Source: Streptomyces parvus
GTDB taxonomy: Bacteria; Actinomycetota; Actinomycetes; Streptomycetales; Streptomycetaceae
Length of the DNA: 64,000 nt
Direction of reading: 5' to 3'
NCBI RefSeq assembly: GCF_014648875.1
Contig: NZ_BMRY01000004.1
Coordinates: forward strand, 186,001 to 250,000
Part shown: positions 20,769 through 29,620 of the stretch, one piece after another
Numbering within the stretch: the stretch's first letter is position 1
Layout of the letters: every line of letters starts with the position of its first letter
Position numbers and translations under genes: made by a program
The notes under the pieces: generated by a model
What the model saw: only the letters and a program-made list of their open reading frames with translations
The model's database searches: none
Told to the model about the DNA's origin: nothing

Positions 20769-21359
20769 ATGACCGAGACGGACGACGTCGGCCCGGCCGA
20801 CGTCACCCTGCTGACCGCGCGCGCTGTGGAACCCGGCTACGAGCAGGACTTCCGGGAGTGGTTCGGGCGGGTGACCGACACCGCCTCAGCGTTTCCCGGA
20901 CACCTGGGGGACGGGTTGTTCCGGCCTGCCACGGCCGCCGGGCCATGGGTTCTGATCCACCGGTTCCGCGACCAGGAGTCCGCGCGGCACTGGACGATGT
21001 CACCTGAGCGGGCCGCACTGTTCGACCACTGCGAGGGCCATCATCAGAGCGAGGTGGCGCGTCGCGAACTCACCGGAATGGAGACCCTGTTCACCACTGC
21101 GCACGACACGCCCACGACGGCGCCGCCTCGGTGGAAGATGGCGCTCGCCGCCTTCGCGGCCGTACTCCCGATCTCCCTGATCGGCAACGGTCTTCTGGGG
21201 CCGGCGCTCCGTGCTTGGCCGCTCGTGGCGCGGGTGCTGATGCTCGCGCTGCTGTTCAGTACGTTGATGACGTATCTGATGATGCCGGCTGTGACCCTCG
21301 TCCTGCGCCGTTGGCTCTATGCCGCCACCTCGACCGCCCGCGAGCGACCGACGCGATGA
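20769..21359 (+). CDS. ABM-domain protein with C-terminal membrane segments
   Basis: A 196-residue protein. Residues about 10-105 form a dimeric alpha/beta-barrel antibiotic-biosynthesis-monooxygenase domain (TLLTARAVEPGYEQDFREWF, then WVLIHRFRDQESARHW). Residues about 120-190 contain two hydrophobic helices (MALAAFAAVLPISLIGNGLL and VARVLMLALLFSTLMTYLMM). The ABM fold binds small aromatic or polyketide-like substrates or haem in various families; this membrane-anchored version has no assigned function. ATG follows GAGG by 5 nt and lies 27 nt after the aldehyde dehydrogenase. Confidence 0.8.
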   Translation: MTETDDVGPADVTLLTARAVEPGYEQDFREWFGRVTDTASAFPGHLGDGLFRPATAAGPWVLIHRFRDQESARHWTMSPERAALFDHCEGHHQSEVARRELTGMETLFTTAHDTPTTAPPRWKMALAAFAAVLPISLIGNGLLGPALRAWPLVARVLMLALLFSTLMTYLMMPAVTLVLRRWLYAATSTARERPTR

Positions 21360-21364
21360 CGCGG

Positions 21365-21633
21365 CCCCGGGGCGCGCCCCGCTCCTGCCAGGGAACGCCC
21401 ACTCCCTGGTACTCCTCGGGCGACCAGCCGGTTCCGAGGCCGGTGATGAGACGGCCCCCGCGCACCACGTCGACACCGGTCAGCGACCGGGCGAGCAGCA
21501 AGGGGGAGTACTGGGGTGCGACGAGGGTGGATGCGCCCAGCAGCACCCGTTCGGTGAGGCTCGCGGCAACGCTCAGCGTCATGAACGGGTCGAGCACGGT
21601 GCGCAGCTGCCACGGAGTCGTGTCCGTGTCCAT
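21365..21633 (-). pseudogene. luciferase-like (LLM) oxidoreductase fragment
   Basis: The minus strand reads WQLRTVLDPFMTLSVAASLT, LLGASTLVAPQYSPLLLARS and VRGGRLITGLGTGWSPEEYQ, an internal N-terminal piece of an F420/FMN-dependent luciferase-like oxidoreductase. The real N-terminus and the whole C-terminal half are absent, and the fragment abuts the end of the ABM gene. It is a relic of a lost gene. Confidence 0.65.
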
Positions 21634-21919
21634 GGAGGGCTCTTCGCGGTCAGGGTGTAGTCGTGGTCTGCATCCGCCGGCTTCGAGGAGCGACCGGGTG
21701 ATGTAGTGAGTCAGGTAGTGCGGCCGAGCTCGCGCAACTCGACGAGCCCGGCCGGGACGCCGCCGGCGAGATGGCGAACAGCGCCTCGAGACGCGCGTCT
21801 TGGCAGAGTTCTTCGACACGGTGCGAGTCAGCTCTGAGTGATCAAGCCAGGGTTGGCTCGCGGATCGCCATCTCCCCGGGTCCTGCGGCAGTGCCTCTCC
21901 CGGGTTCAACGATGGGAGT
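21634..21919. other. short gene-free stretch
   Basis: No complete gene. A plus-strand frame near 21780-21842 ends LAEFFDTVRVSSE and a stop, and looks like the very end of a lost protein-coding gene of unknown identity. Confidence 0.3.
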
Positions 21920-23047
21920 TCATTCGGTCGAGCGGGACAGATGCTGCCGATGGCCTGTTTCAGCGGCCCGGGTGATCGCCTCGAGTACCCGGTGGCGATC
22001 GAGTGCGACCGCGAAATCCGGCGCATCGGCGGTTTTGTCGCGGAGGTCGGCGGCGAACTGGGCGTAGAGGCGGGCGACCCCCGCTGCGGGTGCGTCGAGT
22101 TGCAGGTCGGGAGCCGCATAGGCGGGGGGGACCTCCAGCACCTGGACAGGCTCGCTGCCGCGGCACAGCGTGATGGTGAGATCGGTGAAATGGATGTAGC
22201 CCGACGCCGACTCCACACGCACACTGCCCTCGGTGCCCTGGATCTCCCATACCATCGCCGAGCCGGCAGACCGCCCGGCACTGTAGTGCAGCGAAGTGAC
22301 GATCCCGCCTTCGAGAACGCCGGCGACGACGATCTCATCCGGCGTGTCCTTCGGCAGCGACGCGCCATTGGAGAGGCGGACGCCGTCACCGCGCTGATTG
22401 GCGACGACGGCGGACAGACTCTCGAACGTGCCGAGCACGCGCGCAAGCGGTTCGAGCCCGTGGCCGAGCATGATGCTCAGAAGCGTGGCGCCGTTCTCTG
22501 CGTGAGCCATGTACTCGACCGGCGGGTCAAATCGGCCGACCCACATGTCGTCGGCCAGATGCGCTCGGATGCTCGTGCTGAGCGGCTTGCCGATCACGCC
22601 TTGCGCGACGAGGTCGCGAAGGAAGAGGACAGGCGGGTGCAGGCCGCCCTGCAACCCGACAACCGTCCGCAGCCGCCGCTCGCGGGCAAACCCCTCCAGC
22701 GCTTCGGCCTCCGACAGGTTTCTTGCGAGTGGCCATTCGCAATAGACCATTTTTCCCGCGGCCAGCGCGTCGGAAACAATCTGCTGGTGATCCGGCACCT
22801 TGACCGCAACCACCACCAGGTCGACCTCCGGTCGCACGACCAGAGCCTCATGTGTGTCGAAGGCGAGATCGGCGCCCAGCCGACGAGCGGTCGCGTTCGC
22901 GCTTTCCATACGGGTCGTACTGACGGCGCGGATCTGGAACGCGTCGAGCGCCCGCAGTGCCGGGACGTGAGCAATTCCGCCCCAGCCCCGATCGGCACTG
23001 GCCCCGACAAGACCGACGCCGATCCGGGTATGTGTTGAATTCGTCAT
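21920..23047 (-). CDS. Gfo/Idh/MocA family oxidoreductase, Gal80-like (copy 1)
   Basis: A 375-residue two-domain NAD(P)-dependent protein. The N-terminal Rossmann motif is VGVGLVGASADRGWGGIAHV, followed by DLVVVAVKVPDH and the motif GKMVYCEWPLARN. The usual catalytic Lys of the EKP motif is replaced by Trp-Pro, a pattern shared with the Gal80-like branch, where the protein may be a sensor rather than an enzyme. The C-terminal beta-sheet domain is complete. ATG follows AGGAG. It is the last gene of the leftward catabolic set, separated from the hydrolase upstream by a strong hairpin. A paralogue lies at 27369. Confidence 0.85.
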   Translation of the reverse strand: MTNSTHTRIGVGLVGASADRGWGGIAHVPALRALDAFQIRAVSTTRMESANATARRLGADLAFDTHEALVVRPEVDLVVVAVKVPDHQQIVSDALAAGKMVYCEWPLARNLSEAEALEGFARERRLRTVVGLQGGLHPPVLFLRDLVAQGVIGKPLSTSIRAHLADDMWVGRFDPPVEYMAHAENGATLLSIMLGHGLEPLARVLGTFESLSAVVANQRGDGVRLSNGASLPKDTPDEIVVAGVLEGGIVTSLHYSAGRSAGSAMVWEIQGTEGSVRVESASGYIHFTDLTITLCRGSEPVQVLEVPPAYAAPDLQLDAPAAGVARLYAQFAADLRDKTADAPDFAVALDRHRVLEAITRAAETGHRQHLSRSTE

Positions 23048-23128
23048 GAGGATGCTCCTGCCGTGTGCAGTCCCGGCAACGCTCTCCGGGCTCCGTCACC
23101 ATGATTCGTTTCCGGACACATGCGTGGG

Positions 23129-23188
23129 CACTCGGGCTCACCATGGCGAGCGAGCAATTATTGCCGTTCGCCATGGTGAGCCCGAGTG
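23129..23188 (-). terminator. large perfect hairpin after the alpha/beta hydrolase gene
   Basis: Two perfect 21-nt inverted arms (each containing CTCACCATGGCGA or its complement) flank an 18-nt centre that itself holds GCAAT/ATTGC arms. It starts 15 nt past the hydrolase stop codon and lies 81 nt before the next start. The position fits an intrinsic terminator or attenuator between two co-directional genes. There is no U-tract. An operator role is possible but less likely given the arm length. Confidence 0.65.
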
Positions 23189-23203
23189 ACCCGAGCGCAG
23201 GTT

Positions 23204-23926
23204 CTACACGTGAGCCCAGTGGGCCTCGAGTTCGCGCGCGACATCGGCCGCACGCTCGATCATCGGCCAGTGCGAGCTGCGCAGCTTGAAGACGGCACGT
23301 GCGCGTGTGGCATTACCGAGCTCGTCGGCGAAGCGGTGAGGAAGGAACGGATCGTCCAGGCCCCAGATCACCAGCGCTGGTGCGGTCACCTTACTCAAAC
23401 CTGGCTTCCACTCCGCCCCGACCTCGATCGCCGAACGGTAAAGGGCGAGAATGCTTGCCCTCATAGTGGCATCGATATGCCGGACCGCTTCGTCCGCCGC
23501 GTCGCGCGGCATCTGCGCCTCGTTGAGACTTGCTGCGAACTCCTCGAGGTCGAGGTCCGCCATCCATTGCTCGCCCTCGCCCGGCGTTTGCCAGATCTTG
23601 GCAAGATAGTGCCACGGATACTCCGGATCGATCGGTCCGCTGATGCCTGTCCATGTCCGGACCAGATCCGGCCGGACAGACGCGAGACGGCCCGTGAGCA
23701 GAGACCCCCAATCATGACCGACCAGGTCGACGGGTTCGCCGATTTCTTCGATCTTCTCGATAAGCCAATCGAGATACTCTTCTTTCGTCGACGTGAATCC
23801 TGCCGGCAGGGGTACGCCGAACCCGGGGAGATCGATCGTCACAATATCTTCGCGTTGAAGATGGGAACGGACGGTGTCCCAGAGTCGGTGGGTATCAGGT
23901 ACACCATGGACGAGGACTGCAGGCAT
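23204..23926 (-). CDS. alpha/beta hydrolase with Asp nucleophile (dehalogenase/epoxide-hydrolase type)
   Basis: A 240-residue alpha/beta-fold hydrolase. The oxyanion segment is VLVHGVPDTHRLWD, the nucleophile elbow GHDWGS carries Asp rather than Ser, the acid region is VIWGLDDPFLP, and the catalytic His lies in SSHWPMIERA. An Asp nucleophile is typical of haloalkane dehalogenases and epoxide hydrolases. ATG follows TGGAGA by 7 nt. It lies 51 nt downstream of the quinone-reductase-like gene, so probably in one operon, and ends at a strong hairpin. Substrate unknown. Confidence 0.88.
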   Translation of the reverse strand: MPAVLVHGVPDTHRLWDTVRSHLQREDIVTIDLPGFGVPLPAGFTSTKEEYLDWLIEKIEEIGEPVDLVGHDWGSLLTGRLASVRPDLVRTWTGISGPIDPEYPWHYLAKIWQTPGEGEQWMADLDLEEFAASLNEAQMPRDAADEAVRHIDATMRASILALYRSAIEVGAEWKPGLSKVTAPALVIWGLDDPFLPHRFADELGNATRARAVFKLRSSHWPMIERAADVARELEAHWAHV

Positions 23927-23977
23927 TTCGGATTCTCCAGTTGTTTGTTGTCGCGGTTGAATGGCCGGTCGGCCGGG

Positions 23978-24883
23978 TCAGGGAAGGAGGATGACTTTGC
24001 CGTGGGTGTGGCCCGTGGCGACGAGGCGATGAGCGTCCGCGGCCTCGTCGAGCGGGAAGCTCCGGCCGATGCGTGCGGTCCATGCGTCGGCGGCGATCAG
24101 ATTCAGGGCTTCCTGGACAGGGCGGCGGTCGCGGTTCCCGCTGCCCCCGGGGCTGAATACGACGCCGTGTAGTGCGGCATCGCGGTCGGCGAGCGTCACG
24201 ATCCGGTCGGGGCCGCCGAGAAGTTCGACGAGGGCGGGAAGGAGCCCCTTGCCGGCGGTGTCGAGCGCCGCGTCGACCCCGCCCGGAGTGGCAGCACGGA
24301 TGCGATCGACCAGGCCCGGACCGTGGGCGACAGGGGTTGCTCCGAGACTCCTGACGAAGTCGGCGTTGTCGGTCCCGGCGACGCCGATCACCGTCACACC
24401 GCGCTGTCGCGCGAGCTGCACGGCGGCGCCGCCCAGAGCACCGCTCGCGCCGGTGACCACGAGCGTCTCACTCGGGCGAATGTTCAGAAGCCCGAGAGCC
24501 CTCGCCGCGTTGTCGGCGCCGATGACAGTAGCCGCGGCCGCCTCGAAGGAAACGCCGTCGGGGATCATCGCGAAGTTGCTGCTGACCGTGTACTCGGCGT
24601 AGGAGCCCTGGGTGGCGGAGTCCGGCCAGCCGGCGACGCGATCGCCGACCACGCCCTCGTCGACGCCCGGGCCGACCGCCTCGACGACGCCGGCGAACTC
24701 GAATCCGATGATGGCGGGAGCACGCAGGTGGAACGCTCCGGCGCGTGCCTGGATCTCCGCCGGGTTCACCCCCGCGGCGTGAACCCGTACCAGTACTTGA
24801 CCCGGACCCGGCACCGGTCGCGGAGCCTCCGCAACCCGCAGCACGGAGGGTTCGCCGAACGAGGTGATGACGACGGCTTTCAT
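23978..24883 (-). CDS. zinc-free MDR quinone oxidoreductase-type NADP-dependent reductase
   Basis: A 301-residue medium-chain reductase. The GroES-like domain (AAGVNPAEIQARAGAF, then GFEFAGVVEAVGPGVDEGVV) lacks the zinc-ligand cysteines. The Rossmann part has VTGASGALGGAAVQLARQRG. The ending ADAHRLVATGHTHGKVIL is typical. ATG at 24883 is preferred because AGAAGGA lies 5 nt upstream. It would reduce quinones or activated double bonds using NADPH. It sits between an MBL hydrolase and an alpha/beta hydrolase with gaps of about 50 nt, so it is likely co-transcribed. Confidence 0.9.
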   Translation of the reverse strand: MKAVVITSFGEPSVLRVAEAPRPVPGPGQVLVRVHAAGVNPAEIQARAGAFHLRAPAIIGFEFAGVVEAVGPGVDEGVVGDRVAGWPDSATQGSYAEYTVSSNFAMIPDGVSFEAAAATVIGADNAARALGLLNIRPSETLVVTGASGALGGAAVQLARQRGVTVIGVAGTDNADFVRSLGATPVAHGPGLVDRIRAATPGGVDAALDTAGKGLLPALVELLGGPDRIVTLADRDAALHGVVFSPGGSGNRDRRPVQEALNLIAADAWTARIGRSFPLDEAADAHRLVATGHTHGKVILLP

Positions 24884-24935
24884 GATGATCCTTCTCGTGT
24901 GCAAGGGGCATTTGCTCGCACCGTTCGGAACGGTG

Positions 24936-26018
24936 TCAGGTCAGGAAGACCGGAGGATTCTCGCCCCGCAGGCGGTAGTCGGGCCGGGGCCGTTCGAGGC
25001 GGATCGATTCCAGCACGGTGTACGCGTGGTACTTGGTCTGGCTGGTGGCTCCTGCCAGCCGTTCCCACCAGAGCCGGCCGTCGCTCGTCTCCTTCTCGAG
25101 GACGTGGCGGGTGGTGTAGTTCGCCATGGAGCTGATCCAGTTCTCGGTACCGACGAAGATCCTGTCCCAGCCGGTGCCGGTCACGATGTCGGCGAGCGCA
25201 TCCGAGCGGCTGAACCGCTCGACCGCCGCGGTCGCCCCCTCGAGCACGTCGCTGAAGTACTCCACGCACAGCTTCACCTGCTCGTAGGTGCCGTAATGCA
25301 TGTGGTGCCCGCCGACGAAGTAGTCGAAGTCGTATTCGAGGATCTGGGACTGAGCCTCGTACCAGCCGGTGATGTTCTGCGAGGCGTCGCAGTGCATGAA
25401 CGTGACGCTTCCGGGACTGACGATGTCGACGGCCGTGAGCACCTTCTGCTCGGGTGCGTAGATGAAGATGTTGCCGGGGCAGTGGTTCTCTCCCTTGTAG
25501 GAGAGGTGCAGGCTCACGCCGCCCACTTCGAGGACGAGTTCGTCGTCGAACGTCCTCGTCGGCAGGGGGCGCTTCGGGTCGGGGAAGCGCTCCAGGAGTT
25601 CTTTGGTGATGCGGTGGGCGACGATCTCGACGTCGGGACCGAACACGGAGGCCGCGCCGATGTGATCGGCGTGCCAGTGGGTGTAGATGACGTGGGTCAC
25701 GGGTCGGTCGGTGACGTCCTCGATCGCCGCCAGCATGTTCTCGCCCAGCGTCGGGGGTGCGTCGATCGCGACCACGCCCTCCTCGGTCACCACGAACGCG
25801 GCGTCGTAGCCGGCACTGGTTACCCAGTAGAAGCCGCCGCGCAGTTCTTCCACGTGGTAGCCGTACTTCTGGAAGTGCTCGCTCCGGAAGTACGGGGGGT
25901 AATAGCCCGCGGGGTCCAACGGGTCGTCCGCCCCCGCGCGGGGGAAGCCATAGTGGTCGATCCCGTAGAAGCTCGGGGTTTCTTCGACGCTGATGGGTAT
26001 CTGACTGCTCTGGCACAC
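24936..26018 (-). CDS. MBL-fold metallo-hydrolase
   Basis: A 360-residue metallo-beta-lactamase-fold protein with the di-metal motif THWHADHIG, a downstream SYKGENHCPGNIFIY ligand region, and FVGGHHMHYGTYEQ further on. The N-terminal segment with many aromatic residues (FYGIDHYGFPRAGADDPLDP) resembles the alkyl-sulfatase/hydroxyacylglutathione-type MBL group. GTG at 26018 is the first usable start after the stop of the upstream alcohol dehydrogenase; AGAAAGG precedes it. Co-directional with its neighbours. Hydrolysed bond unknown. Confidence 0.85.
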   Translation of the reverse strand: MCQSSQIPISVEETPSFYGIDHYGFPRAGADDPLDPAGYYPPYFRSEHFQKYGYHVEELRGGFYWVTSAGYDAAFVVTEEGVVAIDAPPTLGENMLAAIEDVTDRPVTHVIYTHWHADHIGAASVFGPDVEIVAHRITKELLERFPDPKRPLPTRTFDDELVLEVGGVSLHLSYKGENHCPGNIFIYAPEQKVLTAVDIVSPGSVTFMHCDASQNITGWYEAQSQILEYDFDYFVGGHHMHYGTYEQVKLCVEYFSDVLEGATAAVERFSRSDALADIVTGTGWDRIFVGTENWISSMANYTTRHVLEKETSDGRLWWERLAGATSQTKYHAYTVLESIRLERPRPDYRLRGENPPVFLT

Positions 26019-26065
26019 CTGCGGGACGCCTTTCTGTGTTCTTGGGAAGCTGTCGAACGGGTGGT

Positions 26066-27181
26066 CTATCCCGGTGACGTGAATCGAAGGACCGCCTTGG
26101 TGACGCGGCCTGAGCCCGCATCCTCGAACGCGGTATTGATATCGGCGAAGTCGTAGAAGGACAGCAGTCGGTCGATGGGGAACCGGCCCGCTCGATAGAG
26201 CTGGGCAAGGTCGTTGATCAGGAGCGACGAGACGGCGTCGCCCTGGATGATGCCCTGAAGCGACTGGCCGAGCGTGAGCCGGCCGGCGTCGAGCAGGGCG
26301 CCCGCTCCTTCGTGGAACGCCACGAAGCCGAATCGGCCCATCGGCGCCAGGGCACCGACCCCGGCGTCGAGGTTCTCCGCGCGGCCGCTCGTGTCGAGGA
26401 CGTACTCCAGACCGCGATCGTCGACGGCGCGGAGCGCGCCGGCCAGATCCTCGACCCGGCCGGGGTCGACGAGGTGTGTCGCTCCGAGATCGCGGGCCAG
26501 ATCGAGGCGGCCGGCGTCGACGTCGACGGCAATGATGGTGGTGGCACCCGCGACATGGGCCGCCATGACCGCCGCCAGGCCCACTGCTCCCACGCCGAAG
26601 ACCGCGAAGGACGCTCCCGCCGGCACGGCGAGGGCCTTGAGTACGGCCCCCGCGCCCGTCTGCAGCCCGCACCCCAGCGGAGCCATGACGTCCAGGGGCA
26701 GATCGCGGGGGACCTTGATCGTGTTCCGTTGGTGCGTCAGGGCGTGGGTGGCGAACGAGGACTGGCCGAAGAAGTGACCGTGCGGCTCAGCACCGTGGGC
26801 GACGTGCAGACCGTTCGAGCCGTCCAGGCGGGCACCTGCGAAGTTGGCCGCCCAGACGTTGTCGCAGTAGGCCGCGTGCGAGGACATGCACGGCTTGCAG
26901 CGGCCGCACGAGTGGTAGGAGAGGACGACGTGGTCACCGGGCTCGACGGTGGTGACAGCGGCGCCCACGCGCTCGACGACTCCTCCTCCCTCGTGCCCCA
27001 GCACCACCGGCAGCGGCGTCGCCATGCGCTGTGCCCGCACGTGAGCGTCGGTCGCGCATATTCCGGTCGCGACCATGCGAACGAGTACCTCGTCGGGCCG
27101 CGGGTCCTCGATCTCGATGTCGCGGAATTCGAAGGGCCCGTCCTGCGCTTCGAGAACAGCGGCGCGCGCGGAGGTGGTCAT
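26066..27181 (-). CDS. zinc-dependent alcohol dehydrogenase (aryl-alcohol type)
   Basis: A 371-residue class III-like medium-chain alcohol dehydrogenase. The catalytic zinc region starts ATGICATDAHVRAQ, followed by GHEGGGVVERVG. The structural zinc loop is CGRCKPCMSSHAAYC. The NAD-binding loop is FGVGAVGLAAVMAAHVAG, with Asp in AVDVDAG selecting NAD. This arrangement is common in benzyl- or aryl-alcohol dehydrogenases. The ATG at 27181 has only a weak ribosome site (GGCAGG). The product aldehyde could be passed to an aldehyde dehydrogenase such as the one at 19302, but that link is an inference. Confidence 0.9.
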   Translation of the reverse strand: MTTSARAAVLEAQDGPFEFRDIEIEDPRPDEVLVRMVATGICATDAHVRAQRMATPLPVVLGHEGGGVVERVGAAVTTVEPGDHVVLSYHSCGRCKPCMSSHAAYCDNVWAANFAGARLDGSNGLHVAHGAEPHGHFFGQSSFATHALTHQRNTIKVPRDLPLDVMAPLGCGLQTGAGAVLKALAVPAGASFAVFGVGAVGLAAVMAAHVAGATTIIAVDVDAGRLDLARDLGATHLVDPGRVEDLAGALRAVDDRGLEYVLDTSGRAENLDAGVGALAPMGRFGFVAFHEGAGALLDAGRLTLGQSLQGIIQGDAVSSLLINDLAQLYRAGRFPIDRLLSFYDFADINTAFEDAGSGRVTKAVLRFTSPG

Positions 27182-27368
27182 ACGCCGTGAGCCTGCCGCG
27201 AAGCGCCGCGAGGGCCATGGGGACGAGGGACTGACAGCATCAACGACTCCCTGATCGGGGGGCTGGAACCCTTCACTGGGCCCGAACCTATGTCGGCCGC
27301 CCGTACTCGCGGATCGGTCGCCGTATCCGTCACGGCAGTCGTGCACGGTGCCGCGAGGCGCGGTGGCG

Positions 27369-28460
27369 TCAGTGCCGGACGCCGGTCCGGGCGGCTTGTT
27401 CGACTCGGGCGATGAGACGGCTGTTGTGGACGGCGTGCTGGAATCCCGGGGTGTGGTGGGTGCCGTTCGTGATGTCGCGGGCCAGGCCGGCGTAGACCTC
27501 ACCGACGTTGATGGAAGCGCCCGTCCAGATATCGGCGGCGGTGGGTCCCGCGCCGGTGGCGACCGGTCGGTCGGGCGCGGTGAAGTCGACGCTCGACGAG
27601 AGGGTGAGGTCGCCGACCTGAACGCCCGCGGGGTGGTCGCCCGTCAGCTTCAGCCAGCCCTCCGATCCGCGTACGTCCAGACTGAAGTGGGCGTCGGGGG
27701 CGGGCACGCCCGCCAGGATCTGCACCCCGACCGGCGCCCCCGAGGAGGTCTTGGCGATGGCGTCGAGGTGATCCGGGACCTCGCGGACGGATATCGCGCC
27801 GGTGTCGACCAACTTCACCTGGGGCCAGAGCAGTTCGGTGCGGGCGTCGATCTCGGTGATGTCGCCGAGAACGGCCTCGACCACATCCAGGACGTGGCCC
27901 GCGGCGATGGTGAGGAATCCGGCTCCGGACGCTGCCTTGTCGAAGTACTCGTACGCGCTCACCGACTCCGGTCCGTTGCCGAAGGTCGTCGCGGCGACTC
28001 GCGCCGAGAGCAGCCGCCCGAGCCGGCCCTCAGCGATGATCTCCGCCGCGCGGCGTACCGAGGGGTTGAGCCGGCCCTGCAGGCCGATCGCGGTGTGCAG
28101 CGAGCCGGCCGCGTCAGCCATCTCCTCCGTCTGCGCGACGGTCGCGCCCAGCGGCGACTCCGCGTACACGGCCTTGTTCGCTGCGAGGGCCGCCAGGACG
28201 AGATCGCGGTGAGCCGGGACCTTCACCGCGACGGTGACGAGGTCGATCGAAGGGTCATCGATGAGCGCGTAGGGGTCCGCGAACCAACGCTCGGCGCCGA
28301 ACGCCTCGGCAGCGCCGCGCGCGCTCTCCTCGTGCCGCGTCGCCACACCGGCCAGGTGGAAGTCGGGCTGTGCCGCCAGCGCGGGTATGTGCGAGGCGCC
28401 CGCCCAACTCGCCTTCGTGTCCGCGCCGATGATGCCGACCCGAATGAGATTCCTTGACAT
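27369..28460 (-). CDS. Gfo/Idh/MocA family oxidoreductase, Gal80-like (copy 2)
   Basis: A 363-residue paralogue of the protein at 21920. The Rossmann segment is IRVGIIGADTKASWAGASHI, followed by DLVTVAVKVPAHRDLVLAAL and NKAVYAESPLGATV, where the usual EKP catalytic motif reads ESP and so lacks the Lys. Its C-terminal sheet domain is complete (DVRGSEGWLKLTGDHPAG). Missing the Lys in both copies argues for a sensor or non-classical role. It lies 77 nt downstream of the aldo/keto reductase in the leftward unit controlled by the MarR divergon. Confidence 0.86.
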   Translation of the reverse strand: MSRNLIRVGIIGADTKASWAGASHIPALAAQPDFHLAGVATRHEESARGAAEAFGAERWFADPYALIDDPSIDLVTVAVKVPAHRDLVLAALAANKAVYAESPLGATVAQTEEMADAAGSLHTAIGLQGRLNPSVRRAAEIIAEGRLGRLLSARVAATTFGNGPESVSAYEYFDKAASGAGFLTIAAGHVLDVVEAVLGDITEIDARTELLWPQVKLVDTGAISVREVPDHLDAIAKTSSGAPVGVQILAGVPAPDAHFSLDVRGSEGWLKLTGDHPAGVQVGDLTLSSSVDFTAPDRPVATGAGPTAADIWTGASINVGEVYAGLARDITNGTHHTPGFQHAVHNSRLIARVEQAARTGVRH

Positions 28461-28537
28461 GATGTGGTGTTCCGTTTCTTCCGTTGAAGCAGGACGTGGT
28501 GTGGTGCGGGGGGCGAATCGGCGCGTTCGCGCTTCTC

Positions 28538-29509
28538 TCACTGGTCGACGGCGGCCATGTCGGGCTCGGCATGGCGTTCGCCGGACGCCGGTGTGAGGTT
28601 GTTCAGGCGGGCGATCTGGCCCGGGGTGAGTCGGATGCCGTCGGCGGCGCTGTTCTCCTCGAGGCGGTCGATGCGTTTCGTCCCCGGAATGGGCGCGATG
28701 CCGTCTCCTTGCGCGAGCAGCCAGGCCAGAGCGACCTGCGCGGGCGTGGCCCCGACCTCGTCGGCGACCTCGCGCACCTGGTCGACGATGCGCAGGTTGC
28801 GCGTGAGGTTGTCGCCGGTGAACCGGGGATTGGAGCGACGCCAGTCGGCGGCGTCCAGGCCGTCGAGGGTGCGGATGTCACCGGTGAGAAAGCCGTGTCC
28901 CAGCGGTGCATAGGGGACCAGTCCGATGCCGAGCTCACGCAGCGTGGGCAGCACCTCGGCCTCCGGGTCCCGCGTCCACAGCGAGTACTCGCTCTGGACA
29001 GCGGCCACGGGGTGGACCGCATGGGCCCGGCGGACGGTCGTCGCTGCCGCCTCCGACAGTCCGATGTGGAGGACCTTGCCCGCCTCCACCAGGTCCCTCA
29101 GCGCCCCCACCGTCTCCTCGATGGGAGTGTTGGGGTCGACCCGGTGCTGGTAGTAGAGGTCGATGCGGTCGGTTCCGAGCCGCCGCAGTGAGCCGTCGAC
29201 AGCCGTGTGAATGCTGGCGGGGGTGCTGTCCGGGCCCGGCCGGCCGGTGTGGGAGACGAGGCCGAACTTGGTGGCGAGGACGACTTCGTCCCGGCGACCC
29301 TTGATCGCGCGACCCAGCAGTTCCTCGTTGACGTAGGGGCCGTACACCTCGGCGGTGTCCAGATGGGTGACACCGAGGTCGACGGCGCGACGGATGGTGC
29401 GGATCGACTCGGCTCCGTCCCGGCCGGCGCCGGTGTAGTACGCCGACATCCCCATGACACCCAGGCCGATGCGCGGGACATCGAGCCTGCCGAGCGATGT
29501 GGACTGCAT
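28538..29509 (-). CDS. aldo/keto reductase
   Basis: A 323-residue NADPH-dependent aldo/keto reductase. The catalytic tetrad regions are visible: Asp/Tyr in [18 protein letters not shown], Lys in [12 protein letters not shown] and His in [12 protein letters not shown]. The cofactor site is [23 protein letters not shown] at 29509 is chosen because upstream sequence is operator DNA. First gene of the leftward catabolic set. Its promoter region contains two palindromes next to a divergent MarR regulator, so it is a likely target of that repressor. Confidence 0.93.
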   Translation of the reverse strand: MQSTSLGRLDVPRIGLGVMGMSAYYTGAGRDGAESIRTIRRAVDLGVTHLDTAEVYGPYVNEELLGRAIKGRRDEVVLATKFGLVSHTGRPGPDSTPASIHTAVDGSLRRLGTDRIDLYYQHRVDPNTPIEETVGALRDLVEAGKVLHIGLSEAAATTVRRAHAVHPVAAVQSEYSLWTRDPEAEVLPTLRELGIGLVPYAPLGHGFLTGDIRTLDGLDAADWRRSNPRFTGDNLTRNLRIVDQVREVADEVGATPAQVALAWLLAQGDGIAPIPGTKRIDRLEENSAADGIRLTPGQIARLNNLTPASGERHAEPDMAAVDQ

Positions 29510-29552
29510 TTGTTGTCCATTCCGTGTGGGGCGGGCCTCAGCGCCGCAGAGC

Positions 29553-29572
29553 GAACTTGACGCGTCAAGTTC
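29553..29572. promoter_or_regulatory. MarR operator 1, perfect 20-bp palindrome
   Basis: GAACTTGACGCGTCAAGTTC is a perfect palindrome. On the minus strand it covers the TAGAAC that is the likely -10 of the aldo/keto reductase promoter (TTGACG, 18 nt, TAGAAC). Its centre is 30 bp from that of operator 2, three helical turns, so two repressor dimers would sit on the same DNA face. Confidence 0.8.
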
Positions 29573-29582
29573 TACCCCCTTC

Positions 29583-29602
29583 GAACTTGACGCGTCAATA
29601 AG
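29583..29602. promoter_or_regulatory. MarR operator 2 and overlapping marR promoter -35
   Basis: Repeats the core TTGACGCGTCAA (29587-29598) of operator 1 with a diverged right flank. Its TTGACG serves as a -35 for the marR gene: 16 nt later comes TAGGAT (29609-29614), a good -10. Transcription should start at or next to the ATG at 29621, so the marR mRNA is probably leaderless. On the other strand the same core supplies the -35 of the aldo/keto reductase promoter. Confidence 0.75.
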
Positions 29603-29620
29603 TGGGTCTAGGATGTCCTC

